Source: Gemmatimonadota bacterium (GTDB taxonomy: Bacteria; Gemmatimonadota; Gemmatimonadetes; Gemmatimonadales; GWC2-71-9). Taken from it: DNA of 61,049 bases. The position numbers and the translations under genes are program-made. Where the stretch lies: the NCBI GenBank assembly GCA_003222055.1, contig QHUT01000063.1, positions 1 through 61,049 on the forward strand, written 5' to 3'. Numbering within the stretch: position 1 is the stretch's first letter; each line of letters starts with the position of its first letter. Under the pieces are notes generated by a model, which made no database searches, was not told where the DNA came from, and saw nothing but the letters and a program-made list of their open reading frames with translations. Shown here piece by piece: positions 20,266 through 29,669 of the stretch.

Positions 20266-21086
20266 GGGATCACCACTCCTCCGTAGCCCACCACGGCCTC
20301 CTCGTCCCCCGTCACCATCCCGGAGTGGCTGTAGTGCACGACCTCGGCCGCCCGCGCTCCAAGCGCCCGTGCCGCGACCAGCGCGGTGGCGGTGGGCGCC
20401 CGGCCGCACATCGAGATCGCTTCGCCGCGGCAGCGACGGAGCAGCTCCGCCCCGTCCATGGCGGCCACGGCCTCGAGCGCGCGCCGGTCTTTGCGCTCCG
20501 AGACGGCGGCCGCCTCATAATGATTCAGGTCGCTCGACGCGAGCAAGAGCACCGGCTGCGGCCAGCGTCCCACGAGTCCCGCGAGCGCTTCGCCCAGCTC
20601 GAGGCAGCCTTGCCACGCGTCCCACGCGAGCACCAGCGGGACGATCCGCACGTCGGCGCGCCGCAGCTGCAGGAACGGCAGCTCCACCTCCACGGCGTGC
20701 TCCCCAGTGTGGGCGGCGTGGTCCGCCCCCACGAGCGGTGACGCCGCGACGAGCGCCCGTGCGAACGCCTCGTCGACGCCCACGTCGCCCAGCGGCGTGC
20801 GAAACGCGCCGGCCTCCCACAACGAGGCTCCGCCCGGCGCCCGGCAGACGCCCGTGTGGTTGGGCGCGAGGATCACGACGACCGGCGGGATCTCGAGGCG
20901 CGCGAACACGTGCGCCGCGGTGCGTCCCGAGTAGAGATAGCCCGCGTGCGGCGCGACAGCCGCCCGCGCCGGCGCCGGCCGCGCCCCCGCCGCCGCATCG
21001 AGCAGCTCGCGCACGGTGCGCTCGAGTTGTGCCGGCACTGCAGGGTAGAAGCGCCCGCTCACGGCGGGCACGCGCACGGCGTCCAA
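20262..21086 (-). CDS. amrB: AmmeMemoRadiSam system protein B (MEMO family)
   Basis: 274 residues resembling the LigB-like MEMO fold. Conserved parts include VSGRFYPA, VAPHAGYLYSGRTAA, VVILAPNHTG, EHAVEVELPFLQ, LLLASSDLNHY and the late YSHSG segment. His residues at these positions form a metal-site-like cluster in the family. The family is named for co-occurrence with AMMECR1 and a radical SAM protein. Neither partner is in this window, so here amrB sits alone in a housekeeping run. Confidence 0.9.
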   Translation of the reverse strand: MDAVRVPAVSGRFYPAVPAQLERTVRELLDAAAGARPAPARAAVAPHAGYLYSGRTAAHVFARLEIPPVVVILAPNHTGVCRAPGGASLWEAGAFRTPLGDVGVDEAFARALVAASPLVGADHAAHTGEHAVEVELPFLQLRRADVRIVPLVLAWDAWQGCLELGEALAGLVGRWPQPVLLLASSDLNHYEAAAVSERKDRRALEAVAAMDGAELLRRCRGEAISMCGRAPTATALVAARALGARAAEVVHYSHSGMVTGDEEAVVGYGGVVIP

Positions 21087-21088
21087 GC

Positions 21089-21286
21089 TTACTTGAAGCT
21101 CTGGCCGATCGCCCGACCGAAGGAGATCTCTCCGTTATCGATGCGTATGTTGAACCCGCAGTCCGGGTTAGTGCAGACCCAGGCTTTGTACGTAATCGGC
21201 GCCCCGTCGCGACCGTAGTCCGATAACGGGATCAGGAGACCTTGCTGACACTTCCGGCAGGCGGGCCATTCTTTCACGTCCTCCAT
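21089..21286 (-). CDS. Small zinc-ribbon protein (65 aa)
   Basis: A compact 65-residue protein with two Cys pairs, CRKC (10-13) and CTNPDC (38-43), arranged as a zinc ribbon. The rest is polar with no membrane segment. The ending GEISFGRAIGQSFK looks ordered. It lies 2 nt upstream of amrB and 31 nt after the Minf_1886 gene, inside the co-directional run, which supports it as real. Function unknown. Confidence 0.75.
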   Translation of the reverse strand: MEDVKEWPACRKCQQGLLIPLSDYGRDGAPITYKAWVCTNPDCGFNIRIDNGEISFGRAIGQSFK

Positions 21287-21317
21287 GCGGCACCCCCTTC
21301 GCCCGATCCGACGCCTG

Positions 21318-21704
21318 CTACCCGCGCTCCACGCCGGGCCAGCGGTAGCCGGTGCGGAACACCTCGGCGAAATCGTACACCCGCTCGAAGTCCTCGGGCT
21401 TGTCGCTCGGCTGGCGCGCCAGCAATCCGACGTCGATCAGCGTGAAGACGATGCGGCCGAGGTCCTCGGTGCTGGTGATACCCCAGTGCGCCAGGACGGT
21501 CGGCGCGAGCAGGCCGAATTGCTCGAGCGCGAAGTCGCGGCACGCCCAGGCGAGCTCGACCCCGGAGAGGTGGCGACGCGCGGGGAGCTTCCCCTGGGCG
21601 TACTCGAGCGCCGCCAGCGCGAACAGGTAGCCACGCTCGGGGTAGCGCCCGTCCTGCTGCCCGATGCGCGCGAACGCCTCCTCCAGGGTGGCGAAGTCGC
21701 TCAT
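21318..21704 (-). CDS. Minf_1886 family protein
   Basis: 128 residues matching the Minf_1886 family by pattern: PERGYLFALAALEYAQGKL, HLSGVELAWACRDFALEQFG, VLAHWGITSTEDLGRIVFTLIDVGLL and a C-terminal EDFERVYDFAEVF. The family is soluble and alpha-helical, found in Verrucomicrobia, Planctomycetes and relatives. Its function is not established. Start ATG overlaps the lon stop (ATGA), placing it right behind the protease, which hints at a proteostasis link but does not prove it. Confidence 0.88.
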   Translation of the reverse strand: MSDFATLEEAFARIGQQDGRYPERGYLFALAALEYAQGKLPARRHLSGVELAWACRDFALEQFGLLAPTVLAHWGITSTEDLGRIVFTLIDVGLLARQPSDKPEDFERVYDFAEVFRTGYRWPGVERG

Positions 21705-24085
21705 GGCCGGGCCTCCGTCGGCCCCGAGGGCCGGGCCCGCACCGCCACGGGCCGGGTGGGGCGCGGCTCGAGCAGCGCGAGGTCGAGCACCTCGTCGATC
21801 GTTTCCACGGGCGTGATCTGGAGCAGCTGCTTCACTTCCTCCGGGACCTCGACGATGTCGCTCTGATTGCGGGCCGGCACGAGCACCGTTTTCACTCCGG
21901 CACGCGCCGCGGCCGTCAACTTCTCCTTGAGCCCGCCGATCGGCAGCACGCGGCCGCGCAGCGTCAGCTCGCCTGTCATCGCCACGTCGTGCCGCGCGGG
22001 GCGGCGACACAACAGCGACGCCAGCGCCGTGGCGATGGCGATCCCCGCCGACGGGCCGTCCTTGGGCACGGCCCCCGCGGGCAGGTGCAGGTGCACGTCG
22101 GTTTGCGTAAACGCCTCGAGGGGGATCCCCAACGGGACGGCGCGGGCGCGCAGCAGGCTCCACGCCGCCTGGGCGGATTCCTTCATCACGTCGCCCAGCT
22201 GGCCGGTGAGGGTGATGAGCCCCTTGCCCGGCATCTGGATCGCCTCGATGAACATGATGTCGCCGCCTACCGGCGTCCACGCGAGTCCGGTCGCGACGCC
22301 GACCTCGGGGGTCCGCCCCGCCACTTCGCTCTGCACCTTGGGCTGGCCGGCGTACTTCTCGATGTTCTTGGCCGTGATCTTGACCACGGTCGCGCGTCCC
22401 TCGACCACGTCGAGCGCGGCCTTGCGGAGCACGCCCTGGATCTCGCGCTCGAGCTGACGCACCCCGGCCTCGCGCGTGTACTCGGCGATGATGCGCTCCA
22501 GCGCGCCGTCGGCGATGCCGGCGCGCTCCGCCGTGAGCCCCGTCTCGGTGAGCTGCCGCGGAAGCAGGTAGCGTTTGGCGATCGCCAGCTTCTCGCCCGG
22601 GGTGTAGCCGGGCAAGGTGAGCACCTCCATGCGGTCGAGCAGGGGGTCGGGGATCGGGGCGAGACTGTTGGCGGTGGCGATGAACATGACGCCCGACAGG
22701 TCGAACGGCACCTCGAGGTAGTGGTCCACGAAAGCGCCGTTCTGCGTCGGGTCGAGCACCTCGAGCAGCGCGGCGGTCGGATCGCCGCGCACGTCGGCGC
22801 CCATCTTGTCCACCTCGTCGAGCATCAACAGGGGGTTGCGGGTCTCGCAGCGCTGCAGCGCGTGAATAATGCGTCCCGGGAGCGCGCCGACGTAGGTGCG
22901 CCGATGGCCGCGGACCTCCGCCTCGTCGCGTACGCCGCCGAGCGACACGCGCGTGAAGCGCCGCCCCAGCGCTTCCGCGATGCTCTGGCCCAGCGACGTC
23001 TTGCCCACGCCCGGCGGACCGACGAAGCACATGATGCTGCCGCGCGCGGCCCGGTTGAGCGTGCGCACCGCGAGATACTCGAGGATCCGCTCTTTGACGC
23101 TTTTGAGATCGTAGTGATCGCGATCGAGGATGTCGCGCGCCGCCTTCAGATCCAGCCGGTCTTCCGAGGTACGGCCCCACGGCAGGGTCGCGAACACTTC
23201 GAGGTAGGTGCGCGCCACGTGGTACTCGGCCGACTGGGGCGACATCTGCCGCAGTCGCTTGAGCTCGCGCTCGGCCACCTTGGTGGCCTCCTCGTGCAGG
23301 CCGGCGGCTTCGAGCCGGTGGGACAGCTCGGTCAGCTCGTCGTCCGCGTCCTCTTCGCCCAACTCCTGGCGGATCACGCGCAGCTGCTCGCGCAGCACAT
23401 ACTCACGCTGGTTCTGGTCCAGCCGCGTCCGCACTTTCTCCTGGATCTGGCTGCCGACCTCGAGCACCTGCAGCTCCTGGCCGAGCAGCTCCGCCAGGCG
23501 CTCCAGCCGGTGATTCACGTCGTCGAGGGCGAGCAGCTCGGCCTTCGCCGGAAGAGCGAGGTCCAAGTTCGCGGCGACGAAGTCGGCGAGCTTGCCCGCG
23601 TCGGTGATGCCGACGAGCACCTCGTGCAGCTCCTCGCCCAGATAGGGGGCGATGTCGATCACGCGGGAGAACTGGGCGTGCACGGTGCGCTTCAGCGCTT
23701 CGGTGCGCGCATCCTCCGGTTGGACGCCGGTGAAGGTCTCGTAGGCCGCCACCAGCCAGTGGTCGGTGGGCGTGATCTCCTGCAGCCGGGCGCGCTCCAG
23801 GCCTTGCACCATGACGCGCACCGAGCCGTCGCCCAGCTTGAGCATCCGCACGACCGTGCTGAGCGTGCCGACCTCGTACAGCTCGTCAGCACGGGCGTGC
23901 ATAACGGCCCCCTCGGGGGGCTCGGTCCCGCCCAGCGGCTTCACCACACCCAAGAGCAGCCGCTTGTTCCCCTGCACCACCTCGTCGATGAGCTGCACGG
24001 CGTACGGGTCGGTGAGCGCCATCGGCAGCACGACGTGCGGGTAGACGACCAGCCGCCCCAGCGGCAGGACGGGAAGACGATCCAC
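21701..24085 (-). CDS. lon: ATP-dependent protease Lon
   Basis: 794 residues, normal for LonA. An N-terminal substrate-binding domain (about 1-200, starts LPVLPLGRLVVYPHVVLPM) and coiled coil lead into the AAA module with Walker A GPPGVGKT, Walker B LLMLDEVDKM and sensor NSLAPIPDPL. The protease domain has the Ser-Lys dyad in KDGPSAG and GGLKEK. The start is GTG at 24085, directly abutting the hsp20 stop. Together with hsp20 and ftsH, the window is rich in protein quality-control genes. Confidence 0.97.
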   Translation of the reverse strand: MDRLPVLPLGRLVVYPHVVLPMALTDPYAVQLIDEVVQGNKRLLLGVVKPLGGTEPPEGAVMHARADELYEVGTLSTVVRMLKLGDGSVRVMVQGLERARLQEITPTDHWLVAAYETFTGVQPEDARTEALKRTVHAQFSRVIDIAPYLGEELHEVLVGITDAGKLADFVAANLDLALPAKAELLALDDVNHRLERLAELLGQELQVLEVGSQIQEKVRTRLDQNQREYVLREQLRVIRQELGEEDADDELTELSHRLEAAGLHEEATKVAERELKRLRQMSPQSAEYHVARTYLEVFATLPWGRTSEDRLDLKAARDILDRDHYDLKSVKERILEYLAVRTLNRAARGSIMCFVGPPGVGKTSLGQSIAEALGRRFTRVSLGGVRDEAEVRGHRRTYVGALPGRIIHALQRCETRNPLLMLDEVDKMGADVRGDPTAALLEVLDPTQNGAFVDHYLEVPFDLSGVMFIATANSLAPIPDPLLDRMEVLTLPGYTPGEKLAIAKRYLLPRQLTETGLTAERAGIADGALERIIAEYTREAGVRQLEREIQGVLRKAALDVVEGRATVVKITAKNIEKYAGQPKVQSEVAGRTPEVGVATGLAWTPVGGDIMFIEAIQMPGKGLITLTGQLGDVMKESAQAAWSLLRARAVPLGIPLEAFTQTDVHLHLPAGAVPKDGPSAGIAIATALASLLCRRPARHDVAMTGELTLRGRVLPIGGLKEKLTAAARAGVKTVLVPARNQSDIVEVPEEVKQLLQITPVETIDEVLDLALLEPRPTRPVAVRARPSGPTEARP

Positions 24086-24550
24086 CTACTGCACCCGGAC
24101 CGACTGCGGCCCCGAAAGGCGCGCCGGCAGTTTGGCGAGCCACACCTCGAGGAAGCCCTGCTCGTAGCTCGCGCGGATGCTTTCGGGGTCGACCGGGGCG
24201 GGCAGGCGGAACCGCCGCTCGAACGGGCCGACCTGCACTTCCATCGCGTGGTAGTGGGGCTTCCCCTCGTTGCGCCGGGCCTTGCGCTCCCCCGCGATCG
24301 TGAGGACGCCGTCCACGTACTCGACGGTGAAGTCCTCAGACCGCATGCCCGCGATGTCCATGTAGACGACCAGCGCTTGGTCGGTCTCGAAGATGTCGGT
24401 AGGCGGCTTCCACTTGGCGGAGGCGACGAAGCCCACTGGACGGCCGTGGGCGACTTCGTTGAAATAGACCTCGAGCTCCTCCGCCGGATGGACCGTGAGC
24501 GAGCCCGAGCCCCGGGAAGGGCGTCCCGCGGAACCGCCGCTGTCAGCCAT
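24086..24550 (-). CDS. Small heat-shock protein, Hsp20/alpha-crystallin family
   Basis: 154 residues with a central alpha-crystallin domain (about 50-140): [21 protein letters not shown] at the start, [11 protein letters not shown] in the middle, and [14 protein letters not shown] with the [10 protein letters not shown] ending. It has a Ser/Gly-rich N-arm and short C-tail. ATP-independent holdase that keeps unfolded proteins soluble. It overlaps glyA by 8 nt upstream and abuts lon, so holdase and protease are co-expressed. Confidence 0.94.
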   Translation of the reverse strand: MADSGGSAGRPSRGSGSLTVHPAEELEVYFNEVAHGRPVGFVASAKWKPPTDIFETDQALVVYMDIAGMRSEDFTVEYVDGVLTIAGERKARRNEGKPHYHAMEVQVGPFERRFRLPAPVDPESIRASYEQGFLEVWLAKLPARLSGPQSVRVQ

Positions 24551-25823
24551 GGTGCGCCCCCGCGGTGGCGCGGGCCGGTGCCGCGTACAGGGGGAACTGC
24601 TCCGTCAGCTCGCGCACCTCCGCCTTGACCCGCGCGATGGTGGCGTCGTCCTTGTTCGTGAGCACGGTGTCGATGAGTGTCGCCACGGTATGCATCTCCG
24701 TCTCGGTGAGCCCTCGCGTCGTCACGGCTGGTGTGCCGATCCGGATCCCGCTCGTGACGAACGCTTTCTGGGGGTCTCCGGGAATCGTGTTCTTGTTTAC
24801 AGTGATGCCCGCCCGGTCGAGCAGCTCCTGAGCCTCCTTGCCGGTCACCCGCTTGGACCGGAGATCCACCAGCATCAGATGCGTGTCGGTGCCCCCGGAC
24901 ACGATGGCGTAGCCGTGCTCCACCAGCGCGGCGGCCAGCGCCTGCGCGTTCTGCACCACCTGCCGCGCGTAGCCCTTGAATTCGGGGGTCATGGCTTCGC
25001 CCAGGGCCACCGCTTTCGCCGCAATCACGTGCTCGAGCGGCCCGCCCTGGAGGCCGGGGAACACCTGCTTGTCCACCTCCTTGGCGAACATCTCCTGGCA
25101 CAGGATCAACCCGCCGCGAGGGCCCCGCAGCGTCTTGTGCGTGGTAGTCGTCACGATCTGCGCGTGCGGGACCGGCGAGGGATGGATTCCCGCGGCGACG
25201 AGGCCGGCGATGTGGGCCATGTCCACGACGACGATCGCGCCCACCTCATCGGCGATGCTCTTGAGCGCCGGGAAGTCGATGATCCGGGCGTACGCGGAGG
25301 CTCCGCCGATCAGCAGGCGCGGCCGCTCGCGCCGCGCGATTTCTCGTACCTGGTCGTAGTCGATCCGGCCGGTATCCTCGCGGACACCGTAATGCACCGC
25401 GCGGAACAGGGTGCCCGAGAAATTGACCGGCGCGCCGTGAGTCAGGTGGCCGCCGTGCGGGAGCGCCAGCCCGAGCAGCGTGTCGCCCGGCTTGGCGACC
25501 GCGAGGTAGGCGGCCATGTTCGCCTGCGCCCCCGAGTGCGGCTGTACGTTGACGTGCTCCGCCTGAAACAGGGCTTTGGCGCGGTCGATGGCGAGCTGCT
25601 CGACCTCGTCGACTACCTCGCACCCGCCGTAATAGCGCTTCTTGGGCAACCCCTCGGCGTACTTGTTGGTCAGGGCGGTGCCCATCGCCTCCATCACGGC
25701 GACGGAGACGAAGTTCTCGCTCGCGATCAGCTCGAGCCCGTGCTCCTGCCGCTCCACCTCGCGGCGGATGAGCTGGGCGATGGCGGGGTCCGCCTTGGCG
25801 AGCGGGGCGCGCCGGTCGATCAT
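24543..25823 (-). CDS. glyA: Serine hydroxymethyltransferase
   Basis: 426 residues; PLP enzyme converting serine and tetrahydrofolate to glycine and methylene-THF. Evidence: [48 protein letters not shown], and the PLP-Lys in [17 protein letters not shown] at 25823 overlaps the rpiB stop (ATGA) and gives the normal length. The C-terminal 12 residues read into the hsp20 start. Confidence 0.97.
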   Translation of the reverse strand: MIDRRAPLAKADPAIAQLIRREVERQEHGLELIASENFVSVAVMEAMGTALTNKYAEGLPKKRYYGGCEVVDEVEQLAIDRAKALFQAEHVNVQPHSGAQANMAAYLAVAKPGDTLLGLALPHGGHLTHGAPVNFSGTLFRAVHYGVREDTGRIDYDQVREIARRERPRLLIGGASAYARIIDFPALKSIADEVGAIVVVDMAHIAGLVAAGIHPSPVPHAQIVTTTTHKTLRGPRGGLILCQEMFAKEVDKQVFPGLQGGPLEHVIAAKAVALGEAMTPEFKGYARQVVQNAQALAAALVEHGYAIVSGGTDTHLMLVDLRSKRVTGKEAQELLDRAGITVNKNTIPGDPQKAFVTSGIRIGTPAVTTRGLTETEMHTVATLIDTVLTNKDDATIARVKAEVRELTEQFPLYAAPARATAGAHHG

Positions 25824-26257
25824 GAGTCGATCTTGGCGACGCGCCGCTCGTGGCGCCCACCCTCGAACCCGGTGTCCAGCCACTTGTGCAGGATCTCCAA
25901 CCCTTCCTCCTCGCTCACGAAGCGCGCGGGCAACACGAGCACGTTCGCGTCGTTGTGCTTGCGCGCCAGCTCCGCGATCTCCGGGCTCCAGGCCACGGCG
26001 GCCCGGACGCGCGGGAACCGGTTCGCCACATACGCCATCCCGAGCCCCGTGCCGCAGGTCAGTACGCCGCGCCGCACTTTCCCGGTGCTGACGGCCTCCG
26101 CCACGGGGCGGCCGTAGTCCGGAAAGTCGTCGGCCGGGTCCATCGCCTCCGGGCCCACGTCCACCGGGTCGTAGCCGAGACGCTTGAGCTCGTCCACCAG
26201 CTGCCCCTTCAGCTGGAAGCCGGCGTGGTCCGCGCCGACGTAAATCCGCTCAGCCAA
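25820..26257 (-). CDS. rpiB: Ribose 5-phosphate isomerase B (RpiB/LacA/LacB family)
   Basis: 145 residues; isomerises ribose 5-phosphate and ribulose 5-phosphate. It begins [14 protein letters not shown] and has [13 protein letters not shown], the active-site Cys and anion loop in [14 protein letters not shown], and [14 protein letters not shown]. It lies 8 nt downstream of the acyl-CoA dehydrogenase and overlaps glyA. rpiB followed by glyA is a common bacterial pair. Confidence 0.95.
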   Translation of the reverse strand: MAERIYVGADHAGFQLKGQLVDELKRLGYDPVDVGPEAMDPADDFPDYGRPVAEAVSTGKVRRGVLTCGTGLGMAYVANRFPRVRAAVAWSPEIAELARKHNDANVLVLPARFVSEEEGLEILHKWLDTGFEGGRHERRVAKIDS

Positions 26258-26265
26258 GGAGCTCC

Positions 26266-27411
26266 TCAGCCGCGAGGATAGAGACCGCGCGCGACGAGGA
26301 GGCGCTGGATTTCACTGGTCCCCTCATAGATCTCCGTGACCTTGGCGTCGCGGAACAGCTTCTCCACGGGGAAGTCCCGCATGTAGCCGTACCCGCCGAA
26401 CAGCTGCACCGCCTGCGTCGTGACCCACATCGCGGTCTCGGAAGCGAACAGCTTGGCCATGCTCGCCGACGTGGTGACGTCCTCGCCCCGGTCCCGGCGC
26501 GCCCCGGCGACATGGGCCAGCGCGCGCGCCGCCTCCACCCGCGTGGCCATGTCGGCGAGCTTGAACTGCACGCCCTCGAACTGGCGCAACGGCTGGCCGA
26601 ACTGTCTGCGCTGGTCGCAGTACGCGACCGCGTGCTCTAGCGCCCGCCGCGCGATGCCCACCGCCTGCACCGCGATCCCCAGCCGGCCCGCGTCGAGCCC
26701 CTCCATCGCGTACCCGAACCCTGCCCCGTCCTCGCCCAGCAGCTGATCGGCCGGCAGGCGTACGTCCTCGAGCGCCAGCGCTACCGTGTTCGAGGCACGC
26801 AGGCCCATCTTCTCCTCGGGCTTCCCCGGACGATAACCCGGCGTGTCGGTGGGCACAATGAAGGCGGATATGCCGCGCTCCGTACGGGCCATCACCATCA
26901 TCAGGTCGGCCGTGGCGCCGTTCGTGGCCCACGCCTTGGCGCCCGACAGCACCCACTGATCGCGCTCTCGCACCGCGCGGGTGCGCAGCGCGGCGGCGTC
27001 CGATCCAGACTCGGGCTCCGACAGCGCGAACCCCGCCAGCAGCTCTCCCCGGGCCATGCCCTTGAGGAAGCGCTCCTTCTGTGCCGGAGTGCCGTGGCGC
27101 ACCAGCATCGTCGTGGGAATCGCGTTGTGGATCGAGAGCGACACGGCGATGCTGGCATCCGCTGCCGCGATCTCTTCGAGCGCGAGCAGGTAGGTCACAG
27201 TGTCGAGCCCCATACCCTCGTACTCTTCGGGGGCGCACATCCCGAGGAACCCCAGCTCCCCGAGAGCGTCGATGACGTCGCGGGCGAAGTGCGCCGTGCG
27301 ATCCCACTCCGCCGCGAACGGCTCGATGCGGGTGCGCGCGAACTCGCGCGCCAGCTCCACGATCTGGCGCTGGGTCTCGGAGAGACCCGCGGGCTCAATC
27401 GCGATAGACAT
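26266..27411 (-). CDS. Acyl-CoA dehydrogenase (short-chain type)
   Basis: 381 residues; FAD flavoprotein oxidising acyl-CoA to trans-2-enoyl-CoA. The three ACAD domains are visible: helical N-part, FAD strand domain ([29 protein letters not shown]) and helical C-part with [18 protein letters not shown]. The catalytic base Glu is in the usual place ([10 protein letters not shown]). It overlaps the 3-hydroxyacyl-CoA dehydrogenase gene by 17 nt, supporting a shared short-chain fatty-acid route. No enoyl-CoA hydratase is in the window. Confidence 0.95.
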   Translation of the reverse strand: MSIAIEPAGLSETQRQIVELAREFARTRIEPFAAEWDRTAHFARDVIDALGELGFLGMCAPEEYEGMGLDTVTYLLALEEIAAADASIAVSLSIHNAIPTTMLVRHGTPAQKERFLKGMARGELLAGFALSEPESGSDAAALRTRAVRERDQWVLSGAKAWATNGATADLMMVMARTERGISAFIVPTDTPGYRPGKPEEKMGLRASNTVALALEDVRLPADQLLGEDGAGFGYAMEGLDAGRLGIAVQAVGIARRALEHAVAYCDQRRQFGQPLRQFEGVQFKLADMATRVEAARALAHVAGARRDRGEDVTTSASMAKLFASETAMWVTTQAVQLFGGYGYMRDFPVEKLFRDAKVTEIYEGTSEIQRLLVARGLYPRG

Positions 27412-28243
27412 AGAAGCCCCGTCCGCTCTTGCGACCGAGCCGCCCCGCCGCGACCATTTTCCGCAGCAGCGGCGCCGGACGGTACTTGTCGTCTCCCAGG
27501 TCGCGCTGCAACACTTCGAGGATCGCGAGACACACGTCCAGGCCGATCAGGTCGGCGAGCGCCAGCGGGCCCAGCGGATGGTTCATCCCGAGCTTCATCA
27601 CGCTGTCCACCGCCTCCGGCGTCGCCACGCCTTCCATCACGCAGAACACCGCCTCGTTGATCATCGGCATGAGCACGCGGTTCGACACGAACCCCGGTGC
27701 ATCGTTCACCACGACCGGTGTCTTTTCCAGAAGCCTCACAACCTCCACAACTTTCCCAACGGTCTCTTCGCCCGTCTCGAGCCCGCGGATCACTTCCACG
27801 AGCTGCATGACGGGCACCGGATTCATGAAGTGCATCCCGATCACCTGGCCGGGCCGCCGGGTCTGCGCGGCGATCGTGGTGATCGAGATGGAGGACGTGT
27901 TGGTGGCGAGGATCGCCGCCGGCGGCGCCACCCGGTCCAGGTCGCGGAAGATCCTGAACTTGACGTCGGGCTGCTCCGTCGCGGCTTCCACCACGAGCTC
28001 CGCATCGGTCACGGCCTCGAGGCTCGACGCCGTCCGGATGCGCCCCAGCGCGGCGTCGCGCTGCTGCGCGGTGAGCGTCCCCTTCTTCACCTGACGCTCC
28101 AGGTTCGCCCGGATGATACCGACCACCCGCTCGAGCAGGCCGGGCGCCACGTCGATCAGGGCCGTGTCCCACCCATGCTGCGCGAACACGTGGGCGATGC
28201 CGTTGCCCATCGTCCCCGCCCCCACCACCGCCACCCGGCTCAC
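27395..28243 (-). CDS. 3-hydroxybutyryl-CoA / 3-hydroxyacyl-CoA dehydrogenase
   Basis: 282 residues; NAD(P)-dependent oxidation of 3-hydroxyacyl-CoA. A Rossmann start [25 protein letters not shown], the catalytic His in [12 protein letters not shown], and [19 protein letters not shown] all match; the C-terminal helical domain ends [14 protein letters not shown] at 28243 overlaps the upstream CPBP gene stop (GTGA). Its partners are the thiolase and acyl-CoA dehydrogenase in the same run, so it could act in short-chain beta-oxidation or in the reverse, butyrate-like direction. Confidence 0.95.
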   Translation of the reverse strand: MSRVAVVGAGTMGNGIAHVFAQHGWDTALIDVAPGLLERVVGIIRANLERQVKKGTLTAQQRDAALGRIRTASSLEAVTDAELVVEAATEQPDVKFRIFRDLDRVAPPAAILATNTSSISITTIAAQTRRPGQVIGMHFMNPVPVMQLVEVIRGLETGEETVGKVVEVVRLLEKTPVVVNDAPGFVSNRVLMPMINEAVFCVMEGVATPEAVDSVMKLGMNHPLGPLALADLIGLDVCLAILEVLQRDLGDDKYRPAPLLRKMVAAGRLGRKSGRGFYVYRD

Positions 28244-29109
28244 GACGCAGCCTGCACGCCCGGCGCGCGCCGACTCCACGCGACCAGGGCCGCGGTCCCG
28301 CCGAGCATGACCAGCGTCGCGACGATGCCGCCCTCCGGTCCGAAGGCGCCGCCGTCGATCCACGCGTGCGGGCCGGGACGGTACTCGAGCGCCGGCAGCG
28401 GGAACGCGTAGCCGCTCACCGGCGCCGCGAACCCGAGCGCCAGGGTCGCGTTCCAGCCGAAGTGCGCGCCCCACGCGAGCGGCATGGCGCCCGGCGAGAA
28501 GAACGCGGCGGCGAGCCACACGCCCGCCAGCCCGACGTTGACAGTGGAAAACGCCGTGGCGCTCGGGTTGCCGAGGTGCGCCAGCGCGAACCCCGCGCCC
28601 GCGATCGCCGTCGCGGGCCCAGCGCCGACGGCGTCGGCGAGGCGGCGCAGGGGATAGCCGCGAAACATCAGCTCTTCGGTCAGCGCCGCCAGCAGAAACC
28701 CCGCGCCCAGCGGCAAGGCCGCGGCGGTCCAGGTCCAAGGCGCCCACTCGCCACGCGCCGCCACCGCGGCCCGCCCGGCCGCGACCGCGAGCGCCACGGC
28801 GGTCGCGGCCATGACCGCCCCCGCGCCGGCCCCGAGCAGCAGCGCGCGGGGGAAGCCGGTGCGCGGGCGCCAGCCCAGAGCCTCCCACGACCGGCCCTCG
28901 AGCCAGCGACCCACGACCCAGGTGGCGAGGCCGAAGCCCAAGACCGACGCGAGCGAGGTCCAGGCCAGCCACCAGCGCGCGTCCGGGTGCAGCGGCAACT
29001 GATTCAAGAGGACGCTCGCTCCGACGCCGACGCCTGCGAACGCCGCGATCCAGGCGACCGCGACGGCGGGGACTCGCGCCCGGTGCGCAAACGAAACGCG
29101 CGCCGTCAT
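28240..29109 (-). CDS. CPBP-family intramembrane metalloprotease
   Basis: 289 residues and about eight hydrophobic segments. The CPBP (Abi) motifs are present: [11 protein letters not shown] (EExxxR, metal-binding Glu pair), FALAHLGNP (FxxxH) and the late GAHFGWN. Homologues cleave membrane substrates, for example in CaaX-like processing or bacteriocin self-immunity; the substrate here is unknown. It overlaps bioY (ATGA) and the downstream dehydrogenase, an odd insertion between metabolic genes. Confidence 0.88.
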   Translation of the reverse strand: MTARVSFAHRARVPAVAVAWIAAFAGVGVGASVLLNQLPLHPDARWWLAWTSLASVLGFGLATWVVGRWLEGRSWEALGWRPRTGFPRALLLGAGAGAVMAATAVALAVAAGRAAVAARGEWAPWTWTAAALPLGAGFLLAALTEELMFRGYPLRRLADAVGAGPATAIAGAGFALAHLGNPSATAFSTVNVGLAGVWLAAAFFSPGAMPLAWGAHFGWNATLALGFAAPVSGYAFPLPALEYRPGPHAWIDGGAFGPEGGIVATLVMLGGTAALVAWSRRAPGVQAAS

Positions 29110-29669
29110 AGGCGCGCGCGGAGCGGATTCACGGTGGGCTGCAGGACGAGAACGGCGATCGCCACCTTCACGACGTCGCCGATCAGAAACGGGAGCGTCC
29201 CCAGTCGCAGCGCGCCCGTCGCGCTGCCCGTGAGAATCAGGAGCTGCGCCAGACCGCCGAGGTGGATCAGGGCCAGACCGGTGAAGGCGGCGACCGTCAC
29301 CCGGCCCCAGCGAGCGCCGTCTCCGGCGAGCCTTCCGACGGCGAACGCGGCGATCGGGTAGGCGAGCAGGTACCCGCCGGTCGGCCCGAGCAGCCGCGCC
29401 ACGCCGGGGAGGCCGTACGGCGTGAACACGGGAAGGCCGGCCGCGCCGAGGGCGAGGTAGCAGACGAGCGCGCCGGCGCCGAGCCGCGCCCCGAGCCAGC
29501 CGCCCACCAGCAGCACGGCCAACGGCTGCAGAGTCATCGGCACGGGCGTGCCTGGCAGCGGGATCGCGATCTGGGCCGCGAGCGCGACCAGCGCGGCGCC
29601 GAGCGCGGCGGCGAGGGCGCGTCGCGCGGTGCGCGACGGCGCGGACACGACGGCGGTTTGAGCCTGCAT
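29106..29669 (-). CDS. bioY: Biotin transporter BioY
   Basis: 187 residues, about six membrane helices, the S-component for biotin uptake in ECF-type transport. Conserved segments: [50 protein letters not shown] and [12 protein letters not shown]. The ATG at 29669 shares one base with the thiolase stop. No ECF ATPase or T-component is nearby, so it either works alone, as some BioY do, or uses a shared module. Biotin is the cofactor of acyl-CoA carboxylases, which fits the acyl-CoA context only loosely. Confidence 0.93.
   Translation of the reverse strand: MQAQTAVVSAPSRTARRALAAALGAALVALAAQIAIPLPGTPVPMTLQPLAVLLVGGWLGARLGAGALVCYLALGAAGLPVFTPYGLPGVARLLGPTGGYLLAYPIAAFAVGRLAGDGARWGRVTVAAFTGLALIHLGGLAQLLILTGSATGALRLGTLPFLIGDVVKVAIAVLVLQPTVNPLRARL

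Noticed and set aside
27741-27775. AACCTCC-like stretch inside the hydroxyacyl-CoA dehydrogenase gene
   Set aside because: It looks like the G-rich decamer, but there is only one good unit and the residues align with the family (no insertion).
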